From Candidatus Uabimicrobium amorphum (GTDB lineage: Bacteria > Planctomycetota > Uabimicrobiia > Uabimicrobiales > Uabimicrobiaceae): 64,000 nucleotides of DNA. The notes below the pieces were generated by a model, which saw only the letters and a program-made list of their open reading frames with translations, was not told the DNA's origin and made no database searches. Of the stretch, positions 34,271-43,732 are shown piece after piece. Every line of letters starts with the position of its first letter. Positions within the stretch are counted from its first letter, which is position 1. The stretch lies in the NCBI RefSeq assembly GCF_009002475.1, contig NZ_AP019860.1, forward strand, positions 5,532,501 through 5,596,500, in the 5' to 3' direction. Both the position numbers and the translations under genes were made by a program.

Positions 34271-35848
34271 TTATAATTTGTTGCATACTAGACGGAAAGC
34301 TTTGCGTAAATCTTCTATTCTTAGCGGTTTGGCTAACACACAATCTACCATTTGTGGTTTTTGCGAAATATCACTTATGATATCACCAAAGCCTGTGACC
34401 ATAATCAGTGGAGTATCGGGGCTTTGTTCTTTTATTTTCACAGCGAGAATGTCACCGCTCATTCGCGGCATGGACAAATCTGTGATCACCAAATCGAAAT
34501 CTCCCAAGGCAAAAACATTAAGAGCTTCTTCGCCATTGGAGGCTGTTTTGATCGTATGTCCCTCGTTTTCTAACAAATCCGTCATTGCTAGTTGATTCAG
34601 CTCTTCATCGTCGACAACTAAAATGCGTAAAGAATTTACAGGCAGAATCGTCGGTTCTTGTTCTGGGGTTTCTTTTACTTCCACGGCTTTTTTCATAAAG
34701 CCTATGGTAAACTTTGTTCCTTTTCCTTGCTTCGTTTCTATATCAATCATACCACCATGACGTTGGACAATGCCGTAGACCATCGATAATCCCAAACCTG
34801 ACCCACGTCCTTTCTTTGTCGAGAAAAAAGGTTCAAAGCACTGTCTCTTTACATTTTCCGGCATCCCATTTCCATTGTCGTTTATTTCAAAAAAAACTTT
34901 ATCGCCATTGGTATACACTTGGATATTAATGTGCCCATCGTCTGCAATGGCGTCTATCGCGTTAAAAATCAAATTAATGAGAAGTTCCGAAAGTTCACTT
35001 CTGTTTGCATAGAGTTCAGGAGCGTTGTGAATTTTGAATGAGAATTCAATGGTTTTTCCTTGTGTTTGCGCCTGGTCTTTCCACCTTGGTCTGGTAAGAG
35101 ACTTTATTTCCTCGAGTAAGGCTTGTAAATCGATTTGCTGGTATTGTCCCGGTGAAGGCATGTAAAATCTGTTCATGCGTTTGACAACATCTGCGGCGTC
35201 TTCTGTAGATTTTAGAATAAGCCGGAGGTATTTTTTTGTTTTTTCCGGGTCATCGAGTATCTCCGGCTGGCCCGTGAGCATAAGTTCTATGAAATTGTGG
35301 ATAGGGGAAAGAAAATTGTTGAAGTCATGGGCAATACCACAAGCCATTTCGCCCAAAGCGCTCATGCGTTCGCGAAAAACCATTTTCTTCTGTACTTTCT
35401 GTAGCTCACACAACGCTTGTTCTAAGCGGAGATTGGAAGATTCTAATTCTGTAGCACGTTCGGCGAGCTGCTTTTTCAGAGTGGTTTTTTCCACTACGTT
35501 AGAAACGGATTTGTGTAATATTTCCTTGGAAATCTCATCTTTGATAAGGTAATCCTGTGCGCCATTTTTCATGGATTCTACCGCAATTTTTTCATTTCCT
35601 TGTCCTGTGAGCATAATTACGGGTATGTGGGAGTCATGCTCTTGTAAAAGATTTAGTACTTTCAATCCATTTCTTCCTGGTAGGGAGTAATCTAGTAGCA
35701 CACAGTCTATTGTTTGATTTTGATATATGTCGATGCCTGTACTTCCTGAATCTGCTTCATATATATTGTTGCCTTTCAAGAAATCATTGTATAGCATCCG
35801 GTCATCGAAGCTATCGTCGATTATCAGAATATTAAAACGTTCGTTCAC
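34271..35848 (-). CDS. Hybrid sensor kinase: receiver - histidine kinase - receiver
   Basis: About 525 residues from the GTG at 35848, chosen because GGAG lies 8 bp upstream. A longer in-frame start at 35902 would overlap the neighbouring gene. The N-terminal receiver has NILIIDDSFDDR and phospho-acceptor Asp in VLLDYSLPGRNG. A coiled segment leads to the H-box ALGEMACGIAHDFNNF with the His, then ATPase boxes (LLINLIFNAIDAIAD, INDNGNGMPE, GRGSGLGLSMVYGI). A second receiver ends the protein (ILVVDDEELNQLA, LVITDLSMPRMSG). No membrane span is seen, so it is cytoplasmic. It lies 22 bp after the single-receiver gene in the same operon. Confidence 0.92.
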   Translation of the reverse strand: MNERFNILIIDDSFDDRMLYNDFLKGNNIYEADSGSTGIDIYQNQTIDCVLLDYSLPGRNGLKVLNLLQEHDSHIPVIMLTGQGNEKIAVESMKNGAQDYLIKDEISKEILHKSVSNVVEKTTLKKQLAERATELESSNLRLEQALCELQKVQKKMVFRERMSALGEMACGIAHDFNNFLSPIHNFIELMLTGQPEILDDPEKTKKYLRLILKSTEDAADVVKRMNRFYMPSPGQYQQIDLQALLEEIKSLTRPRWKDQAQTQGKTIEFSFKIHNAPELYANRSELSELLINLIFNAIDAIADDGHINIQVYTNGDKVFFEINDNGNGMPENVKRQCFEPFFSTKKGRGSGLGLSMVYGIVQRHGGMIDIETKQGKGTKFTIGFMKKAVEVKETPEQEPTILPVNSLRILVVDDEELNQLAMTDLLENEGHTIKTASNGEEALNVFALGDFDLVITDLSMPRMSGDILAVKIKEQSPDTPLIMVTGFGDIISDISQKPQMVDCVLAKPLRIEDLRKAFRLVCNKL

Positions 35849-35870
35849 AGTCGTATCTCCAAGTTGGCTT

Positions 35871-36320
35871 TTAGTACTTTTTTGGTATAACAGCGGCTCC
35901 AAACCAGTACTCTCTTAAGGTTTTTATTGTTGCAAAGAAATTCTGTAGTTCCACAGGTTTTGTGATAAACGTGTTGGCACCTTGCATATAACATTTTTGA
36001 ATGTCTTGTTCATTTTCGGATGTTGTAAAAACGATCACGGGAATAGTTTTGTATTGTTCGTGCTCTTTGATTGTTTTTAAAACTTTTATTCCATGTATTC
36101 CTGGGATATTGAGATCAAGAAGAATAATGCCTGGTCGCGGTGCATGTTGAGGGTTGCTGTACTTACCTCTATTGAAAACAAAGTCTAGAGCTTCTTGTCC
36201 TGTTTCACTACGATATATTGGGTTTTTTAGATTTTCATTTTTTTTGAAAGCACGAAATGTGATTTCGTAGTCATCATCGCTATCTTCTACAACGAGGATG
36301 GGTTGAAATTGTTTAATCAC
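35871..36320 (-). CDS. Single-domain response regulator, Rcp1-like
   Basis: About 149 residues from a GTG at 36320 with GGGGA upstream; an earlier TTG at 36335 lacks a ribosome site. The receiver fold is intact: acidic pair in ILVVEDSDDDYEI, phospho-acceptor Asp in GIILLDLNIPG, Thr in VIVFTTSENEQD and Lys in FITKPVEL. The insertion pattern matches the Rcp1 family that pairs with phytochrome-class histidine kinases. The upstream fusion protein has just such a kinase end. Its start overlaps the upstream gene's stop by 8 bp, so coupling is likely. No output domain. Confidence 0.9.
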   Translation of the reverse strand: MIKQFQPILVVEDSDDDYEITFRAFKKNENLKNPIYRSETGQEALDFVFNRGKYSNPQHAPRPGIILLDLNIPGIHGIKVLKTIKEHEQYKTIPVIVFTTSENEQDIQKCYMQGANTFITKPVELQNFFATIKTLREYWFGAAVIPKKY

Positions 36321-39300
36321 GTGTTTGTTCCCCAAAAGTAAAATAAAATGTTGTTTCCTTATCTAACTCTGACTCTAGCCAAATAGCTCCGCCAAGTCGT
36401 TCGATAATTTTCTTCACGAATGTAAGTCCGGCACCTGTACTCGTGGCATGTTGTTTTGTACTGTGAAGACGTTTGAAAATGGTAAAAATTTCCTCATAAA
36501 ATTCTTCATCTATACCAATACCGTTATCTTTTACGTAGAATACATTGCCGTTTTTGGTTTCATTACAACCAATGTCAATTCGTTTTACGTCTTTGTCGTT
36601 GTATTTGATAGAATTTTCAATTAAATTGTGAAACACTTGTGTGATGTAAACAGGGTCACACAAAATGGTCGGTAGTTTTTTCTGTAGTGTAATAACGACA
36701 TTCTGTTCTTCTATTTGATCTTGAAGCGTTTTTTGTACATCTTCGATGACAAGATTTAAGTCTGTTTCCTGTGTGGAGAATTCTTGTCTGCCGATGCGAG
36801 CAAAATGCAACAAGTCGGTGATGAGTTTTTGCATACGTTTTGTTAAGTACTGTAAGCGGTTTAAGCGTTTGACACCTTTTTCATCCAGCTGATGGGCATA
36901 ATCTTCTAACAAAAAAGAGGAATGGTTGGAAATGGCGCGTAGAGGCTCTTTTAAATCGTGAGACGCTATGTAGGCAAAGTCGTCTAACTCGGAGTTCGAT
37001 CGTTCCAATTCCCTCATTTGTTCTATGTGGTTGGTCATATCAACAAAAATAACAATTGCTCCTGTTATATTACCTTTGTGTAAAGGATGGGCATTTAAAG
37101 AAACGATGATATTTTTTTTGCGATCAAATTTTTGGCAAAAGTATTGTTTTTCGTATATATGTTCTCCTTGGAGAGCTTTTTCAAAAGGGGAATATTCTAA
37201 ATGAGGTGTTTGGCTTTTTTCTAGAGAAAAAATTTCATGAACCGCTGGTAAAACTTTGCTTGTCGTGGTTATTCCCAAGATTTTCTTGGCTTGAGGGTTG
37301 AAGTGTTTATATTCTCCACTTTCGTCTACAACAATAACGCCCATTTTGGAGTACTGCAAAATGGTTTCGGATAACAATTGTTGATTGCGCAGTTCCATTT
37401 CTGTGTTTTTTAGATGTGTGATATCGGTGTGTGTTCCGACCATACGCGTAAAATTCCCCGTTTCATCTTTGAGTGCGAGCCCACGACACAATACCCAAAC
37501 CGTCGAGCCATTTTTGTGCTTGTATCTCACCTCTTGTATGTAAGGGTGTTCTCCATCTGTATCCAAATGAAGCTGGAAATTTTTTTTCGCCACTTCAAAA
37601 TCCTCTGCGAAAATCAAGTGTTGCCATGCACTTGCCTTGTTCTCCATTTCGTGATCCTGATAGCCAAACATCTCTTTAAACTTGGGGCTCAAATATTCAT
37701 CGTCTGTTCCTAGTTTCCAGTCCCAGTAACCGTCGTTTACGACATTCATAATGGTTTTTAAACGTTCTTTATTGGTTTTTAGGATATTTTCTGCCTTTTT
37801 ATTTTTGGTGATATCAACAAATTTTAACACCATTCCATCTACCACACCGACTTCATTGTGGTATGGAAAAATTTTCATCATTAGCCAACGGTCTTTCTCA
37901 TAACGAACTTCTTTTTCTATTTTTGTTTTTGCCTGTTGGACTTGCTTGAGATCATCTAAAAAATCTGCTTGAATTGTGTGATGAATGTGTTGAATGGGAC
38001 GTCCAATATCTTGGGGAAGTAAAGGGACTATATCGACGACTGCTGGGGTAAATTTACGAATGCAAAAATTGTTGTCTAGAAAAATGATACTGACATCTGT
38101 ACTTTTTAGAAGATTGTTCATGTCGTTATTGAGCTGAGCAAGTTCTGTTATTTTTCTTCGGTATTCTGAATTGACAGTGTGTAACTCTTCATTGACGGAA
38201 TGTAATTCTTCATTTGTGCTATGTAGTTCCTCGTTGGCGGCTTGTAATTCTTCGTTTGTGGCATGTAGTTCTTCGTTACTCGTTTCTTGTTGCTCTATTG
38301 TTGTTTGTAGATACTCTTTTGTGTACTTTAGTTCTTGTTGTAAACTTTCAATGTGTTCTTGTTGGTCTTTGGTGTATTTGTATTCATATTTATATTTAGT
38401 ATTGGTATTCTCTGAAACACTTTGTTTTTGTTCCTCTATTTTGACTAGAAAATACTCTTGTTTGTCTGGACTATAAATAGCAAATGGCTCCACTGTTATT
38501 GTGATAAATTTTTTCTCTTCTGTCGTTAGGAGGGGGACTTTTTGATAGACGACTTTCTGGCCCTTGTCGAAGGCGTTTCTCAAAGCGGAGTTTAGTATGG
38601 ATCTCATATGATTTTCAATCATAGAAAATACGTCAAAACTAGCTCTGCCCTTTACCTTTAGATATTCAGATGCCCCAGGAAAACTATGAACTAGATTATA
38701 ACTTTTATCGACAATAAAAGCAGGTATGTCTATCGTTTCTAACATAGCATCATAAAGTTTTAATAAGCGAATTTCTTGTTTGTCTCTAACAGGAAGTGCG
38801 TTTCTTATTTTGTAAGGTACGCGCTTTATTTGTCCGACTAAGGAGTATTTGGAATGGCCTATCTTTTCGTAGATTTTCCATTTATGGCTAATGGGGAAAA
38901 AATCATCAATGAACGATCCGAGATTTTCACTTGGTCCAAGGAACAAGAAACCATTGTTTCTCAGAGCAAAATATAAAAAAGAAGTGGCGCGCTGTTTCGC
39001 ATCTGGTTCAAAGTAAATCAACAAATTTCGACAGCAGATCAAGTCCATTTGGGTAAAAGGTGAGTCCTTTAGTAAATTATGGACGGAAAATACGATTTTT
39101 TTTCGTAAACTCGGTTGAATAACATATTCATCATTCTCAAAAGAAAAATACTTTTTTATTCGAGATTTGGAGAGTTTGCTTAATTTGTTTTCACAAAATC
39201 TTCCGGCACTTGCTGTGAGGATAGATTCTTCGTGGAGGTCAGTGGCAAAAAGTGTGAAAGACAAATCGAGTTTGTTTTGTACGATGTATTCGTCTAAGAG

Positions 39301-40260
39301 AATGGCAATGCTATAGGCCTCTTCTCCCGTAGCACAGGCGGAAACCCAAATGCGTAAATCTTTTTCTTCTCTTTTAATCAATTGAGGAATGACAGACATC
39401 TTTAATATTTCAAAAGCTTCCGGGTCGCGAAAAAATTGTGTCACTCCAATGAGTAATTCACGATATAAAATCTTTTGCTCTTCTTGATCGTTTTCCAGGA
39501 AAACAAAATATTCCATCGTATCGGAAAACGACTTCAGTTCCGTGCGCCTTTCAATCCTTCTTTTTACGGTGGACAATTTGTATAAAGAAAAATCGGTATC
39601 AAATTTTTGTTGTAGAAGGTTTATGATGCGGTGAAATGGTAATTTTTTGTTATGATCAGCTAAAAATGCAAAATTTTCAATATATTCTGCAAGAGTAGAG
39701 CCAATTTCATCTACATTCAGAACAAGTTTTACTTTGTTTGTGAGAATTGCATTTTCTGGCATTCCTGAAAACTTAGCATTTTCCGGGGTTTGTGCAATGG
39801 TGTTTCCACCAACATCAAAAATAGACTCAATGCCTTTGGAGCCGTCTCTTCCTGTACCTGAAAGAATGATTCCAATCGACTTATTACCACAGTCTTTGGC
39901 CAAAGAGTTAAAAAAAGTATTTATGGGAAGACTAAGTGTGTCATTGTCTTTTTCTCGCAGGTACAAAATTCCACCATTGATGATGACTTCTCGATTTGGC
40001 GGCAATAAATAAACCTTGTTTTGTTTTACCACCATACCGTCTTCTACAATGAGAACTTCCATCTCTGTACGACGAGAGAGTATTTCGTCCATAATACTTT
40101 TCAAATCGGGTGATAAATGCTGTATCACAACAAATGCAATCCCCATTTGCTGCGGCAAACTGGAAAACAAATTTTCTAGTGCTTCTATTCCTCCGGCGGA
40201 TGCTCCCACAGCGGCAATGAATATTTTTTCTTGAGACATACTAGTTTCCATGGTTGACAT
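36313..40260 (-). CDS. CheB-CheR-PAS-histidine kinase fusion protein
   Basis: About 1315 residues. The CheB methylesterase region (about 12-190) has [17 protein letters not shown] and [12 protein letters not shown], the complete Ser/His/Asp triad, but no receiver. The CheR methyltransferase region (about 205-475) has [26 protein letters not shown] and [13 protein letters not shown] coiled coil of repeated NEELHxxNEEL units (about 640-690) leads to three PAS regions and then a histidine kinase ([45 protein letters not shown]). No chemoreceptor or CheA is nearby. Several in-frame starts exist (40272 TTG; 40260, 40251, 40239 ATG), none with a good ribosome site, so the exact N-terminus is uncertain. 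Confidence 0.92.
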   Translation of the reverse strand: MSTMETSMSQEKIFIAAVGASAGGIEALENLFSSLPQQMGIAFVVIQHLSPDLKSIMDEILSRRTEMEVLIVEDGMVVKQNKVYLLPPNREVIINGGILYLREKDNDTLSLPINTFFNSLAKDCGNKSIGIILSGTGRDGSKGIESIFDVGGNTIAQTPENAKFSGMPENAILTNKVKLVLNVDEIGSTLAEYIENFAFLADHNKKLPFHRIINLLQQKFDTDFSLYKLSTVKRRIERRTELKSFSDTMEYFVFLENDQEEQKILYRELLIGVTQFFRDPEAFEILKMSVIPQLIKREEKDLRIWVSACATGEEAYSIAILLDEYIVQNKLDLSFTLFATDLHEESILTASAGRFCENKLSKLSKSRIKKYFSFENDEYVIQPSLRKKIVFSVHNLLKDSPFTQMDLICCRNLLIYFEPDAKQRATSFLYFALRNNGFLFLGPSENLGSFIDDFFPISHKWKIYEKIGHSKYSLVGQIKRVPYKIRNALPVRDKQEIRLLKLYDAMLETIDIPAFIVDKSYNLVHSFPGASEYLKVKGRASFDVFSMIENHMRSILNSALRNAFDKGQKVVYQKVPLLTTEEKKFITITVEPFAIYSPDKQEYFLVKIEEQKQSVSENTNTKYKYEYKYTKDQQEHIESLQQELKYTKEYLQTTIEQQETSNEELHATNEELQAANEELHSTNEELHSVNEELHTVNSEYRRKITELAQLNNDMNNLLKSTDVSIIFLDNNFCIRKFTPAVVDIVPLLPQDIGRPIQHIHHTIQADFLDDLKQVQQAKTKIEKEVRYEKDRWLMMKIFPYHNEVGVVDGMVLKFVDITKNKKAENILKTNKERLKTIMNVVNDGYWDWKLGTDDEYLSPKFKEMFGYQDHEMENKASAWQHLIFAEDFEVAKKNFQLHLDTDGEHPYIQEVRYKHKNGSTVWVLCRGLALKDETGNFTRMVGTHTDITHLKNTEMELRNQQLLSETILQYSKMGVIVVDESGEYKHFNPQAKKILGITTTSKVLPAVHEIFSLEKSQTPHLEYSPFEKALQGEHIYEKQYFCQKFDRKKNIIVSLNAHPLHKGNITGAIVIFVDMTNHIEQMRELERSNSELDDFAYIASHDLKEPLRAISNHSSFLLEDYAHQLDEKGVKRLNRLQYLTKRMQKLITDLLHFARIGRQEFSTQETDLNLVIEDVQKTLQDQIEEQNVVITLQKKLPTILCDPVYITQVFHNLIENSIKYNDKDVKRIDIGCNETKNGNVFYVKDNGIGIDEEFYEEIFTIFKRLHSTKQHATSTGAGLTFVKKIIERLGGAIWLESELDKETTFYFTFGEQTRD

Positions 40261-40405
40261 TCGAATAGGCAAATAAAATCATCTTTGTAAAGAGACAAGA
40301 AATAATATTTTTTCAAAAAAACAAAAAAATAATATATCTATTATACAACATATATGAAAAAAATAATATGCAATACAACTTTTCCTCACTAGTTCTTTTA
40401 TTGTT

Positions 40406-41536
40406 TTAGGCGCGAGGCATCACTTGTGGAGGTTTGGGAAATGCCGTAATTTTACACTTTGGCAACCATAATTTTAATTTTTCCACAAGACCTTCGTTTA
40501 CATCCTCAATAAACAATTGTTGCAATTGATTCATTTCTTTTAATACTAGAGGAATTTTGCGTAAAGGACTTTCTACGGCGTCTAACCACAGTACAGCCAA
40601 GTTTTTGAGTTGGGTGATCTCATGCGGTAAAAAATCCACTTCATTACAGTCAACATGGAGTCTCGTAAGATTTTGTAATTTTTCCATTTGTGAAGGAAAG
40701 CTAGATATATTGTCGATGCTAATACTTAAATTTTGTAGTTTGCTTAATTTTGATATGTCGGGAATGGATTTCAAAGCATTGTATCTAAGGTCTAACACTT
40801 GTAGATTTTTGAGCGATAGTATTTGCATGGGAAATTCGCGCAATTGATTGTTGACGAGATTTAATTCACAGATACCTTGCAAATTTTCTATGGTAGGTGG
40901 AATTTTACGCAGATAGTTGTGATTTAAATCTAGTGTTTTTAGTTTTGTTAATTCACTAAATTCTGTGGGCAAGACTTTAATTTCCGTATTTTGTATGTTC
41001 AAGTGCTGAAGGTTACGCAGATTTTGTATGTGAGGTGAAATTTCTTTTAATGGGTTTCCTCCTAAGTTTAAATATTCCAGTTGAGGGAATTGTTCGAGTT
41101 CGACAGGCCAAACTTCTAGATAATTGGCGTATAAGTTGAGATGCGACAATGTTTTTAATTGCAAAATTTCGTCGGAAATACGGCGTATACGGCCAAATTC
41201 TGCCTGCAAGGATTCGATTTCGCTTAACTCTTCGATCCCTTGCCATGAGTGGAGAGTATTGTGGCCAATATTGACCGCCGATATGAGTTTTTTGGGTAAA
41301 TTTTGCGGAAATTTTACTAGTTTGCGGCCGGAGAAATCCACGGCAAATTTCCCACCGCAATGATCAAACTCACATCCTCGCAAGTCGAACAAAGTAGTAT
41401 TTCCGCGAAAGCTACAATGGGTAAAGCGTATATTGCGCGCAATGTTTTTGTTGTTGTTGTCGAGATAAAATGTACATGCCTGGTAGTGCGTATACGATTC
41501 TAATTTTTGGATCGTTTTACCTTTGATGAGTCTCAC
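40406..41536 (-). CDS. Leucine-rich-repeat protein
   Basis: 376 residues. From about residue 85 to 350 there are roughly ten to eleven LRR units of about 23 residues with the LxxLxLxxNxLxxIP pattern (for example LKTLDLNHNYLRKIPPTIENL, LQVLDLRYNALKSIPD). The N-terminal about 70 residues look pentapeptide-like (ARNIRFTHCSFRGNTTLFDL). There is no signal peptide or membrane span, so a cytoplasmic protein-binding role is inferred. The start is GTG at 41536 with AGGA upstream. It follows the M20 peptidase gene by 14 bp in the same operon. Confidence 0.9.
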   Translation of the reverse strand: MRLIKGKTIQKLESYTHYQACTFYLDNNNKNIARNIRFTHCSFRGNTTLFDLRGCEFDHCGGKFAVDFSGRKLVKFPQNLPKKLISAVNIGHNTLHSWQGIEELSEIESLQAEFGRIRRISDEILQLKTLSHLNLYANYLEVWPVELEQFPQLEYLNLGGNPLKEISPHIQNLRNLQHLNIQNTEIKVLPTEFSELTKLKTLDLNHNYLRKIPPTIENLQGICELNLVNNQLREFPMQILSLKNLQVLDLRYNALKSIPDISKLSKLQNLSISIDNISSFPSQMEKLQNLTRLHVDCNEVDFLPHEITQLKNLAVLWLDAVESPLRKIPLVLKEMNQLQQLFIEDVNEGLVEKLKLWLPKCKITAFPKPPQVMPRA

Positions 41537-41550
41537 TGTCGTAATTCCTG

Positions 41551-42780
41551 CTACTCACTAAGCCATTTTTCAATGGCAACGATATTTAGGAGCGCTCTTT
41601 CGCAAAGAGACGACTTAATAATATATTCTTGTTCTTTACCTTCTTTAGGCTTGTGAATAGAACAATGGTCATTGGCTCCGATAGGACCCAGGCCGTCTAC
41701 AGTAGGAGCGATCTGCCAAAAAGAGGAACCATCACTTGCTCCGGCTCGTGGTTTGGGGTCTATGTGAAGTCCAATATCTTTGCCTGCCTCGACAAAAGTT
41801 TGCGCAAGTTTATCGCTGCCTTCGTTTTGTGGCCAACATGGATAGGAAGGCATTTGTTTGACAATGGTTTTGCATTGAAAGTCGCCGCTGTTACTTCTCA
41901 CTACACCGTCTCCAGCGAAGCGATGTATAAAATCGACGGCAAAATCAAAGTCGTCCTGGGTTTTGGTGCGAATATCTATATAGCAATACGCATGGTCGGG
42001 AACACGGTTAATCGCCACTCCTCCTTGCGCCTCTCCCACGTTAAATGTCAAGCCTCTTTTGTAGCAGGTTTCTTGTTCAATAGCGACGATTTTGTGCGCG
42101 AGTTCCAATAGAGCACTGGCACCGCGATGATGGTCGGTACCGGAGTGAGCTTGGCGACCAACTGTTTCCATGTAAAATCTAGCAACACCTTTGCGCGCAG
42201 TTACGATGTTACTTCCTTGTTCTTCGATGCCTCCCGCCTCGTAGACCAATACCGCCAGTGTTTCTTCGGTGACATACTCTGTAGCGAGTTGCGAAAATTC
42301 CTCGGTTCCGTCTTCTTCGCGTGCGTTTAATAGTACATGCCATGTATATTTATTAAACAGTTGTGGATTTTGGTCTTTTAGGGTTTTTAGCACCATAAAC
42401 ATGACAATCGTTCCGCCTTTTATATCGCAAACCCCAGGGCCATACAACTTTTCGCCCTCTTCACGTAGGTAAAATTCATTGTTTTTTTCTTCTTCTACAG
42501 AGTAGACGGTGTCTAAATGAGATACCATTGCGATACTTTTAGAGGTCTCTCCTTGGTGGGTTAAGAATACATAGTCACCATATGTCGGATCGAACTTGGA
42601 AGGCACAATTTCCGCGGTAAACCCCAATAGTGCAAATAGGTCGATACATTTTTGTCCTACAACATTTACTCCATGTGCGTTTTTGGTTTGTGAATTCACG
42701 TCAACAAGCTCATATAAAAATTCAAATGCTTGGTTTTCCATTTGCGTTAGGTGTTCTTTGTATATTTCAATTTTGTCCAT
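41551..42780 (-). CDS. M20-family metallopeptidase (carboxypeptidase G2-like)
   Basis: About 409 residues from the ATG at 42780, preferred because AGGTG lies 6 bp upstream. A GTG at 42789 directly after the upstream stop is possible. Di-zinc ligands are recognisable: His and Asp in MVSHLDTVY, Asp in GPGVCDIKGGT, the Glu pair in NAREEDGTEEF and a late His in GANDHCSIHKP. The lid domain has GRQAHSGTDHHRGASALLEL. It hydrolyses peptide or amide bonds of small substrates. No signal peptide, so it is cytoplasmic. Middle gene of DUF72 - M20 - LRR. Confidence 0.92.
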   Translation of the reverse strand: MDKIEIYKEHLTQMENQAFEFLYELVDVNSQTKNAHGVNVVGQKCIDLFALLGFTAEIVPSKFDPTYGDYVFLTHQGETSKSIAMVSHLDTVYSVEEEKNNEFYLREEGEKLYGPGVCDIKGGTIVMFMVLKTLKDQNPQLFNKYTWHVLLNAREEDGTEEFSQLATEYVTEETLAVLVYEAGGIEEQGSNIVTARKGVARFYMETVGRQAHSGTDHHRGASALLELAHKIVAIEQETCYKRGLTFNVGEAQGGVAINRVPDHAYCYIDIRTKTQDDFDFAVDFIHRFAGDGVVRSNSGDFQCKTIVKQMPSYPCWPQNEGSDKLAQTFVEAGKDIGLHIDPKPRAGASDGSSFWQIAPTVDGLGPIGANDHCSIHKPKEGKEQEYIIKSSLCERALLNIVAIEKWLSE

Positions 42781-42789
42781 GTTTTTCAC

Positions 42790-43692
42790 CTAAAAAAATG
42801 TTTGTTGTATATCTAACTTCAGTAACTGTGGTAATTTTGCGTTTATATTACATACTTCGCGCAACTTATTTACAAAATAAATAGCGGCGTCAATGGCCAA
42901 TGCTGACTGATGTTGATGCATAAAAAAATAAACATTGTCTATGCCATTTTTTGTCCAATCATCTAGGCGTTTTACCCAATCGTCTAATCGCTGATAATCA
43001 GTCGTATGTAAGTCATTTCCTACAAAGCGAATAACAGCGGTGTTGGAAGTAACACGTTGATGAAGAACATCGCGCCTACCTGCGACATCAGTAATGACAG
43101 TGGCAACGTTGTTATTTTGCAATTCTTGAAAAGTATTTCGCGAAGTAGCGTTATTTTCGAACCACTGTGGGTGGCGAAATTCAATGGCCAGAGGCAAAGG
43201 AAAATTCGCGATGTAGTTTACCAAAATATTACTGCGGTTGGGGGCAAAACTCGGCGGGAGGACTAAAAAACAAACACCAAGATATTCTTCCCATAATGAT
43301 ATTGTTTCGCTAAATATCTGGGTTGTTTTTTCGGCGTGCATCATTTGCTTGTCATGACTAATTTCAGAGGGAACTTTTGGGCAAAATTTGAACCCTGGTA
43401 GCGCTTTTTCTTTCCATCCGAGTATTGTTTCTGATTTCGGAATGGCATAATAAGTACTATTAAATTCTATTGTGGAAAAATTTTTACTATAATAAGTGAG
43501 ATATTCGTTATTTTTGGCTTTTGCCGGGTATATTTTATCCACAAAACTTTTATCCGCCCATGCTGGGCAACCAATATATATTTTAGGCTGTTGTCCTTTT
43601 GCTAAAGAATTGAACAATTTTATGTTATCTGGATGATCTTGGGGCATTGCGAAATCTATTTTGGCAATATTTTCTACTTTTCCAAAATCCAT
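42790..43692 (-). CDS. DUF72 (YecE-like) protein
   Basis: 300 residues with the DUF72 TIM-barrel-like pattern: KIYIGCPAWADKSF, YSKNFSTIEFNSTYYAIP, FKFCPKVPSEISH, LAIEFRHPQWF and YFFMHQHQS. The family is widespread and its biochemistry is not established. GAGGAAC just before the ATG supports the start. It opens a three-gene operon and is divergent from the giant kinase gene, with only about 40 bp between start codons. Confidence 0.9.
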   Translation of the reverse strand: MDFGKVENIAKIDFAMPQDHPDNIKLFNSLAKGQQPKIYIGCPAWADKSFVDKIYPAKAKNNEYLTYYSKNFSTIEFNSTYYAIPKSETILGWKEKALPGFKFCPKVPSEISHDKQMMHAEKTTQIFSETISLWEEYLGVCFLVLPPSFAPNRSNILVNYIANFPLPLAIEFRHPQWFENNATSRNTFQELQNNNVATVITDVAGRRDVLHQRVTSNTAVIRFVGNDLHTTDYQRLDDWVKRLDDWTKNGIDNVYFFMHQHQSALAIDAAIYFVNKLREVCNINAKLPQLLKLDIQQTFF

Positions 43693-43732
43693 AAGTTCCT
43701 CGGAGCTTTATTAAAATAGTAAGGTGATAAAA

